Shown piece after piece: positions 1 to 6,154 of a stretch of DNA of 10,853 nt (the first letter of the stretch is position 1; every line of letters begins with the position of its first letter). Source of the stretch: Actinomycetes bacterium (GTDB lineage: Bacteria > Actinomycetota > Actinomycetes > Actinomycetales > Actinomycetaceae); contig JAEZVQ010000169.1 of assembly GCA_023420745.1 (NCBI GenBank), positions 1 to 10,853 of the forward strand. The letters are read 5' to 3'. The notes beneath the pieces are model-generated. The model was not told the DNA's origin. It saw only the letters and a list, made by a program, of their open reading frames with translations, and did no database searches. Position numbers and translations under genes: made by a program.

Positions 1-194
1 CTGCCGGCGGCACCGTCGAAGGAATCGACATGTGGGGCAAGCGTCGCATGGCGTACGACATTCTCAAGAAGTCCGAAGGCATCTACGTCGTCATCACGAT
101 GACCACGACGCCCGCGGTTGCTCAGGAAATCAACCGTCAGCTCACGCTGAACGAAACGATCCTGCGCACCAAGCTTCTGCGCGCCGACGACTGA
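1..194 (+). CDS. rpsF: 30S ribosomal protein S6, 3' part (5' end outside window)
   Basis: This is the C-terminal 63 or so residues of ribosomal protein S6, a small-subunit protein that binds 16S rRNA as a heterodimer with S18. The reading frame is open from base 3 and stops with TGA at 192-194. The visible protein has the S6 signature [11 protein letters not shown], followed by EGIYVV and a terminal stretch [11 protein letters not shown], as expected for the last beta strand and tail of a protein of about 95 residues. The start codon and promoter lie before the window. It heads an operon with ssb 59 bp downstream, then rpsR, its heterodimer partner, and rplI. Identity is near certain; only the N-terminus is missing. 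Confidence 0.96.
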   Translation, partial: AGGTVEGIDMWGKRRMAYDILKKSEGIYVVITMTTTPAVAQEINRQLTLNETILRTKLLRADD

Positions 195-253
195 GCATCG
201 TCCCTCGACGAATCCACCCCTTTAACCCCAGCTGACGACGAAGGAGCCCAGCG

Positions 254-841
254 ATGGCAGGAGAAACCGTCATCACGATCATCGGTAACCTCACCGCGGA
301 TCCGGAACTGCGCTACAGCGGCTCAGGATCACCCGTCGCGAACTTCACTGTCGCATCGACACCTCGCACATTTGACCGCAATTCCGGTCAGTGGCGCGAT
401 GGCGAAACACTGTTCATGCGGTGTTCGGTGTGGCGCGAAGTTGCGGAGAACGTGGCGGAGTCACTGACGAAGGGCACTCGCGTCATCGTCCAAGGTCGCC
501 TGACCCAGCGCAGCTACCAAACGCGCGACGGTCAGCAGCGCACCACCGTCGAACTCCAGGTCGACGAAATTGGTGCCTCACTGCGTTACGCCAGCGTGCA
601 GGTGTCGAAGAACCCCTCACGTTTCAACAACAATGGCGGCGGCGACCAGTACGGCGGCGGGTCCGGCGGTGGATACTCGCAGTCCTACGGAGGCGGACAA
701 GGATACGGTCAAGGCTCATACGGTCAGGGCGGATCCGGCGTCTCCTACAACGCTGCACCCGGCGGTTCCGATGCCGACCCGTGGGCAACCTCGGGACCGG
801 GACAGGAACCGACGAACTACGATTCAGACGCCCCGTTCTAA
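254..841 (+). CDS. ssb: single-stranded DNA-binding protein SSB
   Basis: This SSB coats single-stranded DNA in replication, recombination and repair, normally as a homotetramer. The start ATG has a good ribosome binding site (AAGGAG at 241-246, 7 nt before it). Residues 1-115 form the OB fold, including [13 protein letters not shown] near the N-terminus, FMRCSVWRE (54-62) and [10 protein letters not shown] (74-83). Residues 128-162 are a glycine/tyrosine/glutamine-rich flexible linker. The last residues are SDAPF, a variant of the acidic DDxPF-type tip that docks SSB-interacting repair proteins; the Pro-Phe pair is kept. The length of 195 residues is a little above the E. coli protein because of the linker. 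It sits between rpsF and rpsR, its usual place, so it is probably transcribed with the ribosomal genes. I see no defect. Confidence 0.97.
   Translation: MAGETVITIIGNLTADPELRYSGSGSPVANFTVASTPRTFDRNSGQWRDGETLFMRCSVWREVAENVAESLTKGTRVIVQGRLTQRSYQTRDGQQRTTVELQVDEIGASLRYASVQVSKNPSRFNNNGGGDQYGGGSGGGYSQSYGGGQGYGQGSYGQGGSGVSYNAAPGGSDADPWATSGPGQEPTNYDSDAPF
635..739 (+). repeat. Gly/Tyr/Gln-rich low-complexity linker coded inside ssb
   Basis: This stretch codes SSB residues 128-162, built from imperfect GGG, YGGG and [12 protein letters not shown] units. At the DNA level it is a run of related GGC/GGT/GGA-rich codons. It matches the intrinsically disordered linker between the OB fold and the acidic tip that is common in actinobacterial SSBs. 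It is a coding low-complexity region and not an independent repeat element. Confidence 0.75.
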
Positions 842-858
842 TCTCGCCACACGCGAGA
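842..858 (+). other. small hairpin directly after the ssb stop codon
   Basis: TCTCGC (842-847) pairs with GCGAGA (853-858) around a five-base loop, starting on the base after the ssb stop. No T-run follows, so this is not a convincing intrinsic terminator. It might mark mRNA processing or tune downstream expression between ssb and rpsR, which are separated by 78 bp. A six-base stem can arise by chance in GC-rich DNA. Confidence 0.3.
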
Positions 859-919
859 CCTCGGGGTGCGCGTCGAACCCACGATGTGTCGGCGCACTGA
901 CTATCACTGAGGAGTCACC

Positions 920-1159
920 ATGGCGAAGCCTCAACTTCGCAAACCGATGAAGAAGAAGGCGAACCCGTTGCGGTCCGCCAAGATTGACAAGATCGACTAC
1001 AAAGACACGGCATTGCTGCGCAAGTTCATCTCCGATCGGGGGAAGATCCGCGCCCGCCGCGTCACCGGCGTGTCCGTGCAGGAACAGCGCAAGATCGCGA
1101 AGGCCGTGAAGAACGCCCGCGAAATGGCGCTGTTGCCGTACTCGAGCTCCGGTCGCTGA
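920..1159 (+). CDS. rpsR: 30S ribosomal protein S18, zinc-ligand-free (C-minus) form
   Basis: This is ribosomal protein S18 (79 residues), the partner of S6 on the platform of the 30S subunit. A GGAG ribosome binding site lies at 911-914, five bases before the ATG. The conserved core reads [20 protein letters not shown] (25-44), then RRVTGVSV and [11 protein letters not shown] at the end. The N-terminal part is basic ([11 protein letters not shown]) and has no CxxC. The later cysteine of zinc-binding forms is also absent (GVSVQEQ, where the M. tuberculosis RpsR1 as I recall it has NCVQHQ). It is therefore the C-minus type, which does not need zinc. It lies in the normal ssb-rpsR-rplI position, 22 bp before rplI. 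Confidence 0.96.
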   Translation: MAKPQLRKPMKKKANPLRSAKIDKIDYKDTALLRKFISDRGKIRARRVTGVSVQEQRKIAKAVKNAREMALLPYSSSGR

Positions 1160-1181
1160 GGAAGAGAAGGAGACAACACCT

Positions 1182-1634
1182 ATGGCTAAGCTCATTCTCA
1201 CCCACGACGTGCCGAACCTCGGTGCTGCCGGCGAGATCGTGACCGTGAAAGACGGCTACGCGCGCAACTACCTGGTTCCGCGTCGCCTCGCGGAAAAGTG
1301 GACGCCGGGTGCCGAACGCGCCCTTGAGCGTCTGGCTCGCGCCCGCCGCCGCAAGGAAATCGCCACCATTGATGATGCTCGCGCGGTTCGCGACACCCTC
1401 GAAGCGGCAAAGTTCTTCGAGGTGGCTAAGCGCACCTCCGCTACCGAAGCCCTCTACGGCGCGGTGTCCAGCGCAGACATCGCCGCCGCGGTGAAGGAGC
1501 AGGTCAACGTCACGCTTGACCGTCGCACCATCGTCATCGACCAGGCCATCAAGCGCGTCGGTGATTTCCGCGTGCGCGTCAACCTCCACCCGGAGGTCGC
1601 CGCGACCATTACGGTTCGCGTCGTCGCCGCCTAG
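1182..1634 (+). CDS. rplI: 50S ribosomal protein L9
   Basis: This is ribosomal protein L9 (150 residues), an elongated large-subunit protein whose N-terminal domain binds 23S rRNA near the L1 stalk and which affects reading-frame maintenance. The start has an excellent ribosome binding site, AAGGAG at 1167-1172. Residues 1-50 carry the L9 signature: LILTHDVPNLG, then VKDGYARNYLVPRRLA. A charged helical linker (ERALERLARARRRKE, about residues 43-60) joins the C-terminal domain, which ends in VNLHPEVAATITVRVVAA. It is the last gene of the operon; a strong hairpin follows 38 bp after the stop. Length and all key segments are ordinary. Confidence 0.97.
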   Translation: MAKLILTHDVPNLGAAGEIVTVKDGYARNYLVPRRLAEKWTPGAERALERLARARRRKEIATIDDARAVRDTLEAAKFFEVAKRTSATEALYGAVSSADIAAAVKEQVNVTLDRRTIVIDQAIKRVGDFRVRVNLHPEVAATITVRVVAA

Positions 1635-1642
1635 TCGGTTCT

Positions 1643-1659
1643 ATCGAGCTTCGCTCGAT
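1643..1659 (+). other. small palindromic hairpin between rplI and the main terminator
   Basis: ATCGAGC (1643-1649) and GCTCGAT (1653-1659) form a perfect seven-base stem around a three-base TTC loop, nine bases after the rplI stop codon. It may stabilise the 3' end of the operon mRNA or act with the larger hairpin just downstream. No T-run follows beyond TT. Confidence 0.4.
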
Positions 1660-1672
1660 TCCACTACGCACA

Positions 1673-1713
1673 AAGCGCCGCCCGCCGTGTGATTCTCGGT
1701 CAGGGCGGCGCTT
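1673..1713. terminator. bidirectional intrinsic terminator between rplI and ponA
   Basis: AAGCGCCGCCC (1673-1683) is perfectly complementary to GGGCGGCGCTT (1703-1713), giving an eleven-base GC-rich stem with a 19-base loop. It lies between the ends of two convergent units, 38 bp after rplI and 42 bp after the ponA stop. T-tracts are short on both sides (TTCGTCGTCTTT reading right, TTTGTGCG reading left), as is common for actinobacterial terminators. It can fold identically in transcripts from either strand, so it probably ends both. Confidence 0.75.
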
Positions 1714-1755
1714 CGTCGTCTTTCAGTGGCTGTTACGGTGAATGTAGCGCCCCAT

Positions 1756-4035
1756 CTAATGGTTACCGGTGCCGCTGCCTCCCGACTGTGCCGTTTCCGT
1801 CGGTGTCGGCTCCACCGGCTGCGGGTCACCCGTGGGCTGAGGATTCTCACTCGGCTGCACCGTTTCTTCCGGTGTTGGCGCCTGCTGGGTTGGTGTCGGC
1901 GTGGGCGTCGGGGTCTGCGTCGGCGTGGGCTGGGCGTCGGTGTAGGTGGAACGCTGCTTCAATGGGGTGAACCAGGTGAACTCCTGTACCTCCATCGTCT
2001 GCGTCACCGCTGCCATGAAGTCATGCCACACCGTACCCGGCCAAGTCGAGCCGGTGATCTCCGACTCCCCACCAAACGGGGTAATTGACTCCTCGGATCC
2101 GTCCTCGCCTACCTGGTACATCGACACCACTGCAGCAAGTTGTGGGATGAAACCAGCGAACTGTGCCGAACGGTTATCGCTCGATGACCCGGTTTTAGCC
2201 GCCACCGGGCGACCGATTGCCCCTGCCTTATCCGCACTTCCCCACTGTGCCGCCGCTTCCATGGCGGGCAAGATCCCGGAAACAATCCGTTCAGGGAACA
2301 CCCGTGTACCTTCGGTGGGCGCGGTGTAGATCACGACGCCCTTCCCCTTCGTTACCTGACGCACAATATGGGGGTCGGTGCGCACCCCGCCGGACGCGAA
2401 CGTCGCATACGCCCTAGTCAAATCAATATTGTGCGGCGAGGCGGAGCCGAGCACGTTGACGAGATCCTCGGTAAGACCCGGCGTATCCTCAGGGATTCCG
2501 AGGGCGATCGCCGCTTCCTTCGTCTTCTCCGGCCCCATCGCGTTATTCATCTGCGTGTACGCGGTATTCACCGAGTTCGCCGTCGCTCGCAACATATTGA
2601 CGTAGCCGTAGGAAACATTGGCGAAGTTCTCAATTTCTGCCTCCCCACCGCGGCGATCTGCCACCGTCAGTGGCGAATTCCCGTTGTAAACATCGTCGAG
2701 CGTCCCCCCGGAGTTGATATAGGCGAGCAATCCGAAAGGCTTGAATGTTGAGCCGGCCATCGCACGATCCTGTGTGACGCCATTTCGTTGAATCACCTGG
2801 TAGTCATCACCCGCATATTCCGCGACAATCTCACCGTTTGCAGGGTTAATCGCCGACAGTGCGACACGCAGATTCTCCGGGCGATCCTCGGGTAGCGCCT
2901 TGACCGCGTCGATCGCCGCCTGCTGTGCGGAGGCATCGATGGTGGAGACGATGGTGTAGCCCCCAGAGTCAATCGCCTCATCCGATATCCCCGCCACGTT
3001 GACGAGTTCGGTGCGAATCTGCTGCATAAGGTACCCGGTAGTTCCCGTCATCGACGATGATGTCGTCGCGGGGTCTATCACCTCGGGGAATACGGCGGAT
3101 TGCGCCTCCTCAGCAGAAATGCGCCCATCCTCGGCCATCAGGTTGAGCACGCGACGCCACCGCTGCTGAGCCTGGTCAGGGTCGACAGCGGGATCCCACG
3201 CGGACGGTGCAGGGATGATGCCGGCGAGCATCGCCGACTCCGACAGTGTCAACTGTGCGGCCGGATGCCCAAAGTACTTCTGCGCTGCCTCCTCAATACC
3301 GTAGGCACCCCGCCCGAAATAGATGGTATTGAGGTAGTTCGACAGGATAGTTTCCTTCGACTGCTGGCGGTTGATCTTGAGGGCGAGAATCGCCTCCTTG
3401 ATCTTGCCGAGGTAGGTCGTGGTGGTGTCGAGATAGTAGCGCTCGACGTACTGTTGCGACAGTGTCGACCCGCCCTGCGGTGCCCCGCCGGACACGTTAT
3501 TGATCACCGCGCGGGCAATGCCGCGCAGGTCAATCCCGGAGTTCGTGTAGAACGTGCGATCTTCAGAGGCAACAACCGCGTTACCGACGTAATCGGGCAG
3601 CGTCGAGGTGTCGATAATGGTGCGATCAATTTCAGAAAACGAGCCGAGCGGCGTGGTGCCATCCGAATAGTAAACAGTCGTTTTCTGTGCGAGAGCGAAC
3701 TCGCCGGGTTCGGGCACCTTAATCATCGCGAAAGCAATGGCGAAGGCGACCACGCCGAGAACCATCCCGACCACCGCGCAGCCAAGGATCCCCCAACCGA
3801 TCTTCGCCCACACGGAACGCTTCGGCTTCGCCGATCCTCCTCGACCCCCGCGAGCGGCGACGGGTTTCTTCGACGCTGGTCGCGTGGGCTTCCCCGCGCG
3901 CGTCGAGGCATTCCGCCCCGCTGAACCTGCGGCGTTTCGCTGTGCCTGGTAGCTGCGTCGCGTCGGTGGTTTCGGTGGTGTCGACGCACGCCCCCCGTTC
4001 GAGGAGTTCCCTCGTGGATCTTTCGTCGGTGTCAT
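1756..4035 (-). CDS. ponA: class A penicillin-binding protein, PonA-type (glycosyltransferase + transpeptidase)
   Basis: This bifunctional peptidoglycan synthase of 759 residues polymerises lipid II into glycan strands and crosslinks their peptides outside the membrane. Residues 1-75 are a basic, Ser/Thr/Gly-rich cytoplasmic tail, and about 78-104 form one membrane anchor. The GT51 domain (about 115-310) has the motif EDRTFY with catalytic Glu158, GGSTLSQQYVERYY (188-201) and NYLNTIYFGRGAYGIEEAA (233-251). The transpeptidase domain carries all three penicillin-binding motifs: STFK with nucleophile Ser429, SVN (488-490) and KTG (614-616). Asn replaces the His often found after EDRxFY (TFYTNSGID), as in mycobacterial PonA1. 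From residue 703 the C-terminus is a Thr/Pro-rich tail without a recognisable PASTA domain. The start overlaps the stop of the CCA transferase by ATGA, implying translational coupling; upstream is only a modest GAGGTGA binding site. Confidence 0.95.
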   Translation of the reverse strand: MTPTKDPRGNSSNGGRASTPPKPPTRRSYQAQRNAAGSAGRNASTRAGKPTRPASKKPVAARGGRGGSAKPKRSVWAKIGWGILGCAVVGMVLGVVAFAIAFAMIKVPEPGEFALAQKTTVYYSDGTTPLGSFSEIDRTIIDTSTLPDYVGNAVVASEDRTFYTNSGIDLRGIARAVINNVSGGAPQGGSTLSQQYVERYYLDTTTTYLGKIKEAILALKINRQQSKETILSNYLNTIYFGRGAYGIEEAAQKYFGHPAAQLTLSESAMLAGIIPAPSAWDPAVDPDQAQQRWRRVLNLMAEDGRISAEEAQSAVFPEVIDPATTSSSMTGTTGYLMQQIRTELVNVAGISDEAIDSGGYTIVSTIDASAQQAAIDAVKALPEDRPENLRVALSAINPANGEIVAEYAGDDYQVIQRNGVTQDRAMAGSTFKPFGLLAYINSGGTLDDVYNGNSPLTVADRRGGEAEIENFANVSYGYVNMLRATANSVNTAYTQMNNAMGPEKTKEAAIALGIPEDTPGLTEDLVNVLGSASPHNIDLTRAYATFASGGVRTDPHIVRQVTKGKGVVIYTAPTEGTRVFPERIVSGILPAMEAAAQWGSADKAGAIGRPVAAKTGSSSDNRSAQFAGFIPQLAAVVSMYQVGEDGSEESITPFGGESEITGSTWPGTVWHDFMAAVTQTMEVQEFTWFTPLKQRSTYTDAQPTPTQTPTPTPTPTQQAPTPEETVQPSENPQPTGDPQPVEPTPTETAQSGGSGTGNH
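1895..1930 (-). repeat. hexanucleotide tandem repeat coding the Thr/Pro tail of PonA
   Basis: On the + strand six consecutive six-base units run GTCGGC, GTGGGC, GTCGGG, GTCTGC, GTCGGC, GTGGGC. On the coding (-) strand they give alternating Pro and Thr/Gln residues in the tail around residues 703-714. Because the unit is six bases, gain or loss of units by slippage keeps the frame and only changes tail length. Confidence 0.7.
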
Positions 4036-5540
4036 TTCTTCACCTCACCATTCGTTGCGCCACGATCCTCTTCCCACCATCGCAGCAGCTCCGCTCGCGC
4101 CTCATCCTCGCTCATCGGTCCGCGTTCCATCCGCACATTCAGCATGTGGGCACGCGCGCGACCGACCTCGCGACCGGGGGGCAGCCCGAGAATCTCCATA
4201 ATCTGCTGACCATCGAGATCCGGTCGAATCGCGTCGATCTCTTCTTGTTCACGCAGTTGCGCGATACGCCGCTCGAGGTCGTCATAGGCAGCGCGCAGGT
4301 ACTCGGCTTTGCGCCGGTTACGCGTCGTGCAATCTGCTCGCGTTAAACGGTGGAGCCGTTCAAGTAGGTGCCCCGCGTCGGTGACGTAGCGACGCACTGC
4401 AGCATCCGTCCACTGCTGCTCCCCATAGCCATGGAACCGCAGGTGGAGACGCACCAGCTCAGAGACATCTTTGATCGTTTGTTTGTCGAAGGTCAAGGCT
4501 CGCATCCGTTGGCGAGTGAGCTTCGCTCCGACAACGTCATGGTGGTGGAAAGACACTGAACCGTCGCGTTCAAATCGCCGGGTCATCGGTTTTCCGACAT
4601 CGTGCATGATCGCGGCAAAACGCAGGACAAAATCGGGTCGAGGAACCGGACCATCCTCGTCAGTTTCGAGTGCCATCGCCTGATCGAGCACGGTCAGGGT
4701 GTGCTCGTAAACATCCTTGTGACGGTTGTGCTCATCTTTGGTGTCCTGCAGCGCCGAGAACTCCGGCAACACGACGTCGCACACGCCGGTATGAACCATC
4801 AGCTCGAGACCGCGACGCGGATCTGGGCTGATGATAAGGCGTTCGAGTTCGGCGCGGATCCGCTCGGCAGAGACAATCTCGAGGCGCGAAGCCATCCGCG
4901 TCATCGCCGCCATCACATCCTCGCTGACGTCGATGCGTAGCTGCGCAGCAAAACGCGCGGCACGCATGATCCGCAGCGGGTCGTCGTCGAACGACTGTTC
5001 TGCCGACACCGGGGTGCGCAGCACCGCATTGGCGAGATCCTCCAAGCCGCCGAACGGATCGACGAGCTTGAACTGCGGCAGCACCATCGCGCAGGCGTTG
5101 ACGGTGAAATCGCGGCGCGCCAAGTCACCTTCGAGCCGGTCACCGAATTCGACTGTCGGTTTGCGCGAAGACGGGTCGTAGTGCTCGGTGCGGTAGGTCG
5201 TCACCTCCACGGTGACACCATCACGGCGACCACCAATCGTGCCAAAATCCTTGCCAACTGCCCACGATGTGCCGCCCCACCGGTGGATCAGCTCCTCGAT
5301 GGTGTCGGGGCGCGCATTCGTGGTCAGGTCGAAATCGTGCGGCTCGATGGCGAGGAACGCGTCGCGCACCGGTCCGCCAACGAGAGCGATTTCGTAGCCG
5401 GCGTCGGAAAACACCGTACCGAGGTCAGTAATCGCGGGCGGAAGCGCCTGGAGCGCGCGTCTCGCGTTGAGGAGCAGACGCGTCACGTCAGCGCACCCGA
5501 TTGCCTCGAGCGCGTCGTGGGTCGCAGATGATGTCGTCAT
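4032..5540 (-). CDS. cca: CCA tRNA nucleotidyltransferase (PcnA-type, with HD domain)
   Basis: This enzyme adds or repairs the 3'-terminal CCA of tRNA from CTP and ATP. The 502-residue protein begins with a class II nucleotidyltransferase head: VGGPVRDAFL (54-63), the metal-binding DFD (Asp69, Asp71), then RRDFTVNA (142-149). DDPLR (186-190) corresponds to the EDxxR amino-acid template that selects C and A, and RIMRAARF follows. An HD domain lies about residues 270-370 (HNRHKDVYEH, the HD pair at 313-314 in IMHDVGKP, and HHHD at 332-335). This layout matches mycobacterial PcnA (Rv3907c), the reason for the PcnA name; poly(A) activity is less likely. AGGAG (5543-5547) lies only two bases before the ATG, unusually close, but I see no better start nearby. 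The stop overlaps the ponA start, and the 5' end faces the Nudix gene. Confidence 0.93.
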   Translation of the reverse strand: MTTSSATHDALEAIGCADVTRLLLNARRALQALPPAITDLGTVFSDAGYEIALVGGPVRDAFLAIEPHDFDLTTNARPDTIEELIHRWGGTSWAVGKDFGTIGGRRDGVTVEVTTYRTEHYDPSSRKPTVEFGDRLEGDLARRDFTVNACAMVLPQFKLVDPFGGLEDLANAVLRTPVSAEQSFDDDPLRIMRAARFAAQLRIDVSEDVMAAMTRMASRLEIVSAERIRAELERLIISPDPRRGLELMVHTGVCDVVLPEFSALQDTKDEHNRHKDVYEHTLTVLDQAMALETDEDGPVPRPDFVLRFAAIMHDVGKPMTRRFERDGSVSFHHHDVVGAKLTRQRMRALTFDKQTIKDVSELVRLHLRFHGYGEQQWTDAAVRRYVTDAGHLLERLHRLTRADCTTRNRRKAEYLRAAYDDLERRIAQLREQEEIDAIRPDLDGQQIMEILGLPPGREVGRARAHMLNVRMERGPMSEDEARAELLRWWEEDRGATNGEVKK

Positions 5541-5608
5541 TTCTCCTAGCGTGCCACGAATCTGTGCGAATCGGCAGATATCCTCGCGCTCGTTCTAAAG
5601 TAGAGAGT
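5541..5608. promoter_or_regulatory. divergent intergenic promoter region between cca and the Nudix gene
   Basis: These 68 bp separate two divergent units, so both promoters must lie here or reach into the coding regions. On the + strand TAAAGT (5596-5601) fits a TANNNT -10 element. On the - strand, TACTTT and TACTCT (complements of bases about 5596-5608) also fit TANNNT, but no clear -35 is visible for either direction. Two copies of GAATC ten bases apart (around 5559-5573) are the only other repetition noted. Shared regulation of both units is possible but unproven. Confidence 0.5.
5596..5601 (+). promoter_or_regulatory. candidate -10 element for leaderless expression of the Nudix gene
   Basis: TAAAGT ends seven bases before the ATG at 5609, so transcription starting at the usual distance would begin at or beside the start codon. 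No convincing Shine-Dalgarno is present (only GAGAG, almost abutting the ATG). This spacing is typical of leaderless actinobacterial mRNAs. No good -35 was seen, so the call is moderate. Confidence 0.4.
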
Positions 5609-6142
5609 ATGTCCACGCGCAACCATCCCCGCCGCACGGCGCGTCCAATGCCGCCGCGTCGCGTCGAAGTCAACGGTTTGCGCATGGTGTCCACACGTCT
5701 TCCCATTGTCGACGAGACTTCGGCTGGTGGTGTCATTATCCGTATTGACCGCGGCACGCCCTACGTCGCTGTCATTGCGCGGCGCAACCGTGCCGGTCGT
5801 CTCGAATGGTGCCTGCCGAAAGGGCACGTCGAAGAAGGGGAGACGCACGAAGAAGCGGCGCTGCGCGAAGTTTACGAGGAAACGGGGATCCGCGGGCGAA
5901 TTATCGTCCCGGTTGCGTCCATCGACTACTGGTTTTCGTCCCTTGAAGCGCGGATCCATAAGGTTGTTCACCACTATCTCCTCGAATATGTCGAGGGAAC
6001 GATCACCGTGGAAAATGACCCGGATCACGAGGCGATCGACGCCACCTGGATGCCATTGCGCCAGGTTGGCACCGTGTTGACCTACCCCAACGAGCGCCGC
6101 GTTGTCGCGATTGCGACCTCGCTGCTCTACCCCGACGAGTGA
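5609..6142 (+). CDS. Nudix hydrolase, MutT4-like
   Basis: This Nudix-family pyrophosphohydrolase of 177 residues cleaves a nucleoside diphosphate linked to another group; the exact substrate cannot be read from sequence. The Nudix box at 72-94 is complete and fits GX5EX7REUXEEXGU: GHVEEGE, then REVYEETGI. Flanking family features are ETSAGGVI (36-43), LPKGH (69-73), IDYWF (105-109) and HHYL (121-124). These resemble M. tuberculosis MutT4 (Rv3908), which lies in the same place between the CCA transferase and Rv3909. The first 35 residues are basic and Arg/Pro-rich. The frame stays open upstream to an ATG at 5501, but that start would overlap the divergent cca gene and lacks family similarity; ATG 5609 follows a -10-like element and is preferred. 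The next gene starts 12 bp after the stop. Confidence 0.9.
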   Translation: MSTRNHPRRTARPMPPRRVEVNGLRMVSTRLPIVDETSAGGVIIRIDRGTPYVAVIARRNRAGRLEWCLPKGHVEEGETHEEAALREVYEETGIRGRIIVPVASIDYWFSSLEARIHKVVHHYLLEYVEGTITVENDPDHEAIDATWMPLRQVGTVLTYPNERRVVAIATSLLYPDE

Positions 6143-6154
6143 CGGACGGATCCG

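Noticed and set aside
842..919. ssb-rpsR gap searched for a small gene or riboswitch
   Set aside because: Only a six-base hairpin and the rpsR ribosome binding site are visible in these 78 bases; there is no credible small frame or structured RNA.
1895..1930. Short tandem repeat considered as a CRISPR or intergenic satellite
   Set aside because: The units are six bases with no spacers and lie in frame within the Thr/Pro tail of PonA.
3528..3564. Asn instead of His after the GT51 EDRxFY motif, considered as a possible inactive glycosyltransferase
   Set aside because: Mycobacterial PonA1, an active enzyme, also has Asn at this point as I recall it, and the catalytic Glu158 and other GT51 motifs are intact.
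3100..3924. 274-codon open frame on the + strand inside ponA
   Set aside because: It is antisense to the GT51 part of ponA, has no ribosome binding site or recognisable domain, and its Arg-rich composition is typical of a GC-driven shadow frame.
5501..5608. Upstream in-frame ATG extending the Nudix protein by 36 residues
   Set aside because: It would overlap the divergent cca start, has no family similarity, and a -10-like element sits directly before the ATG at 5609.
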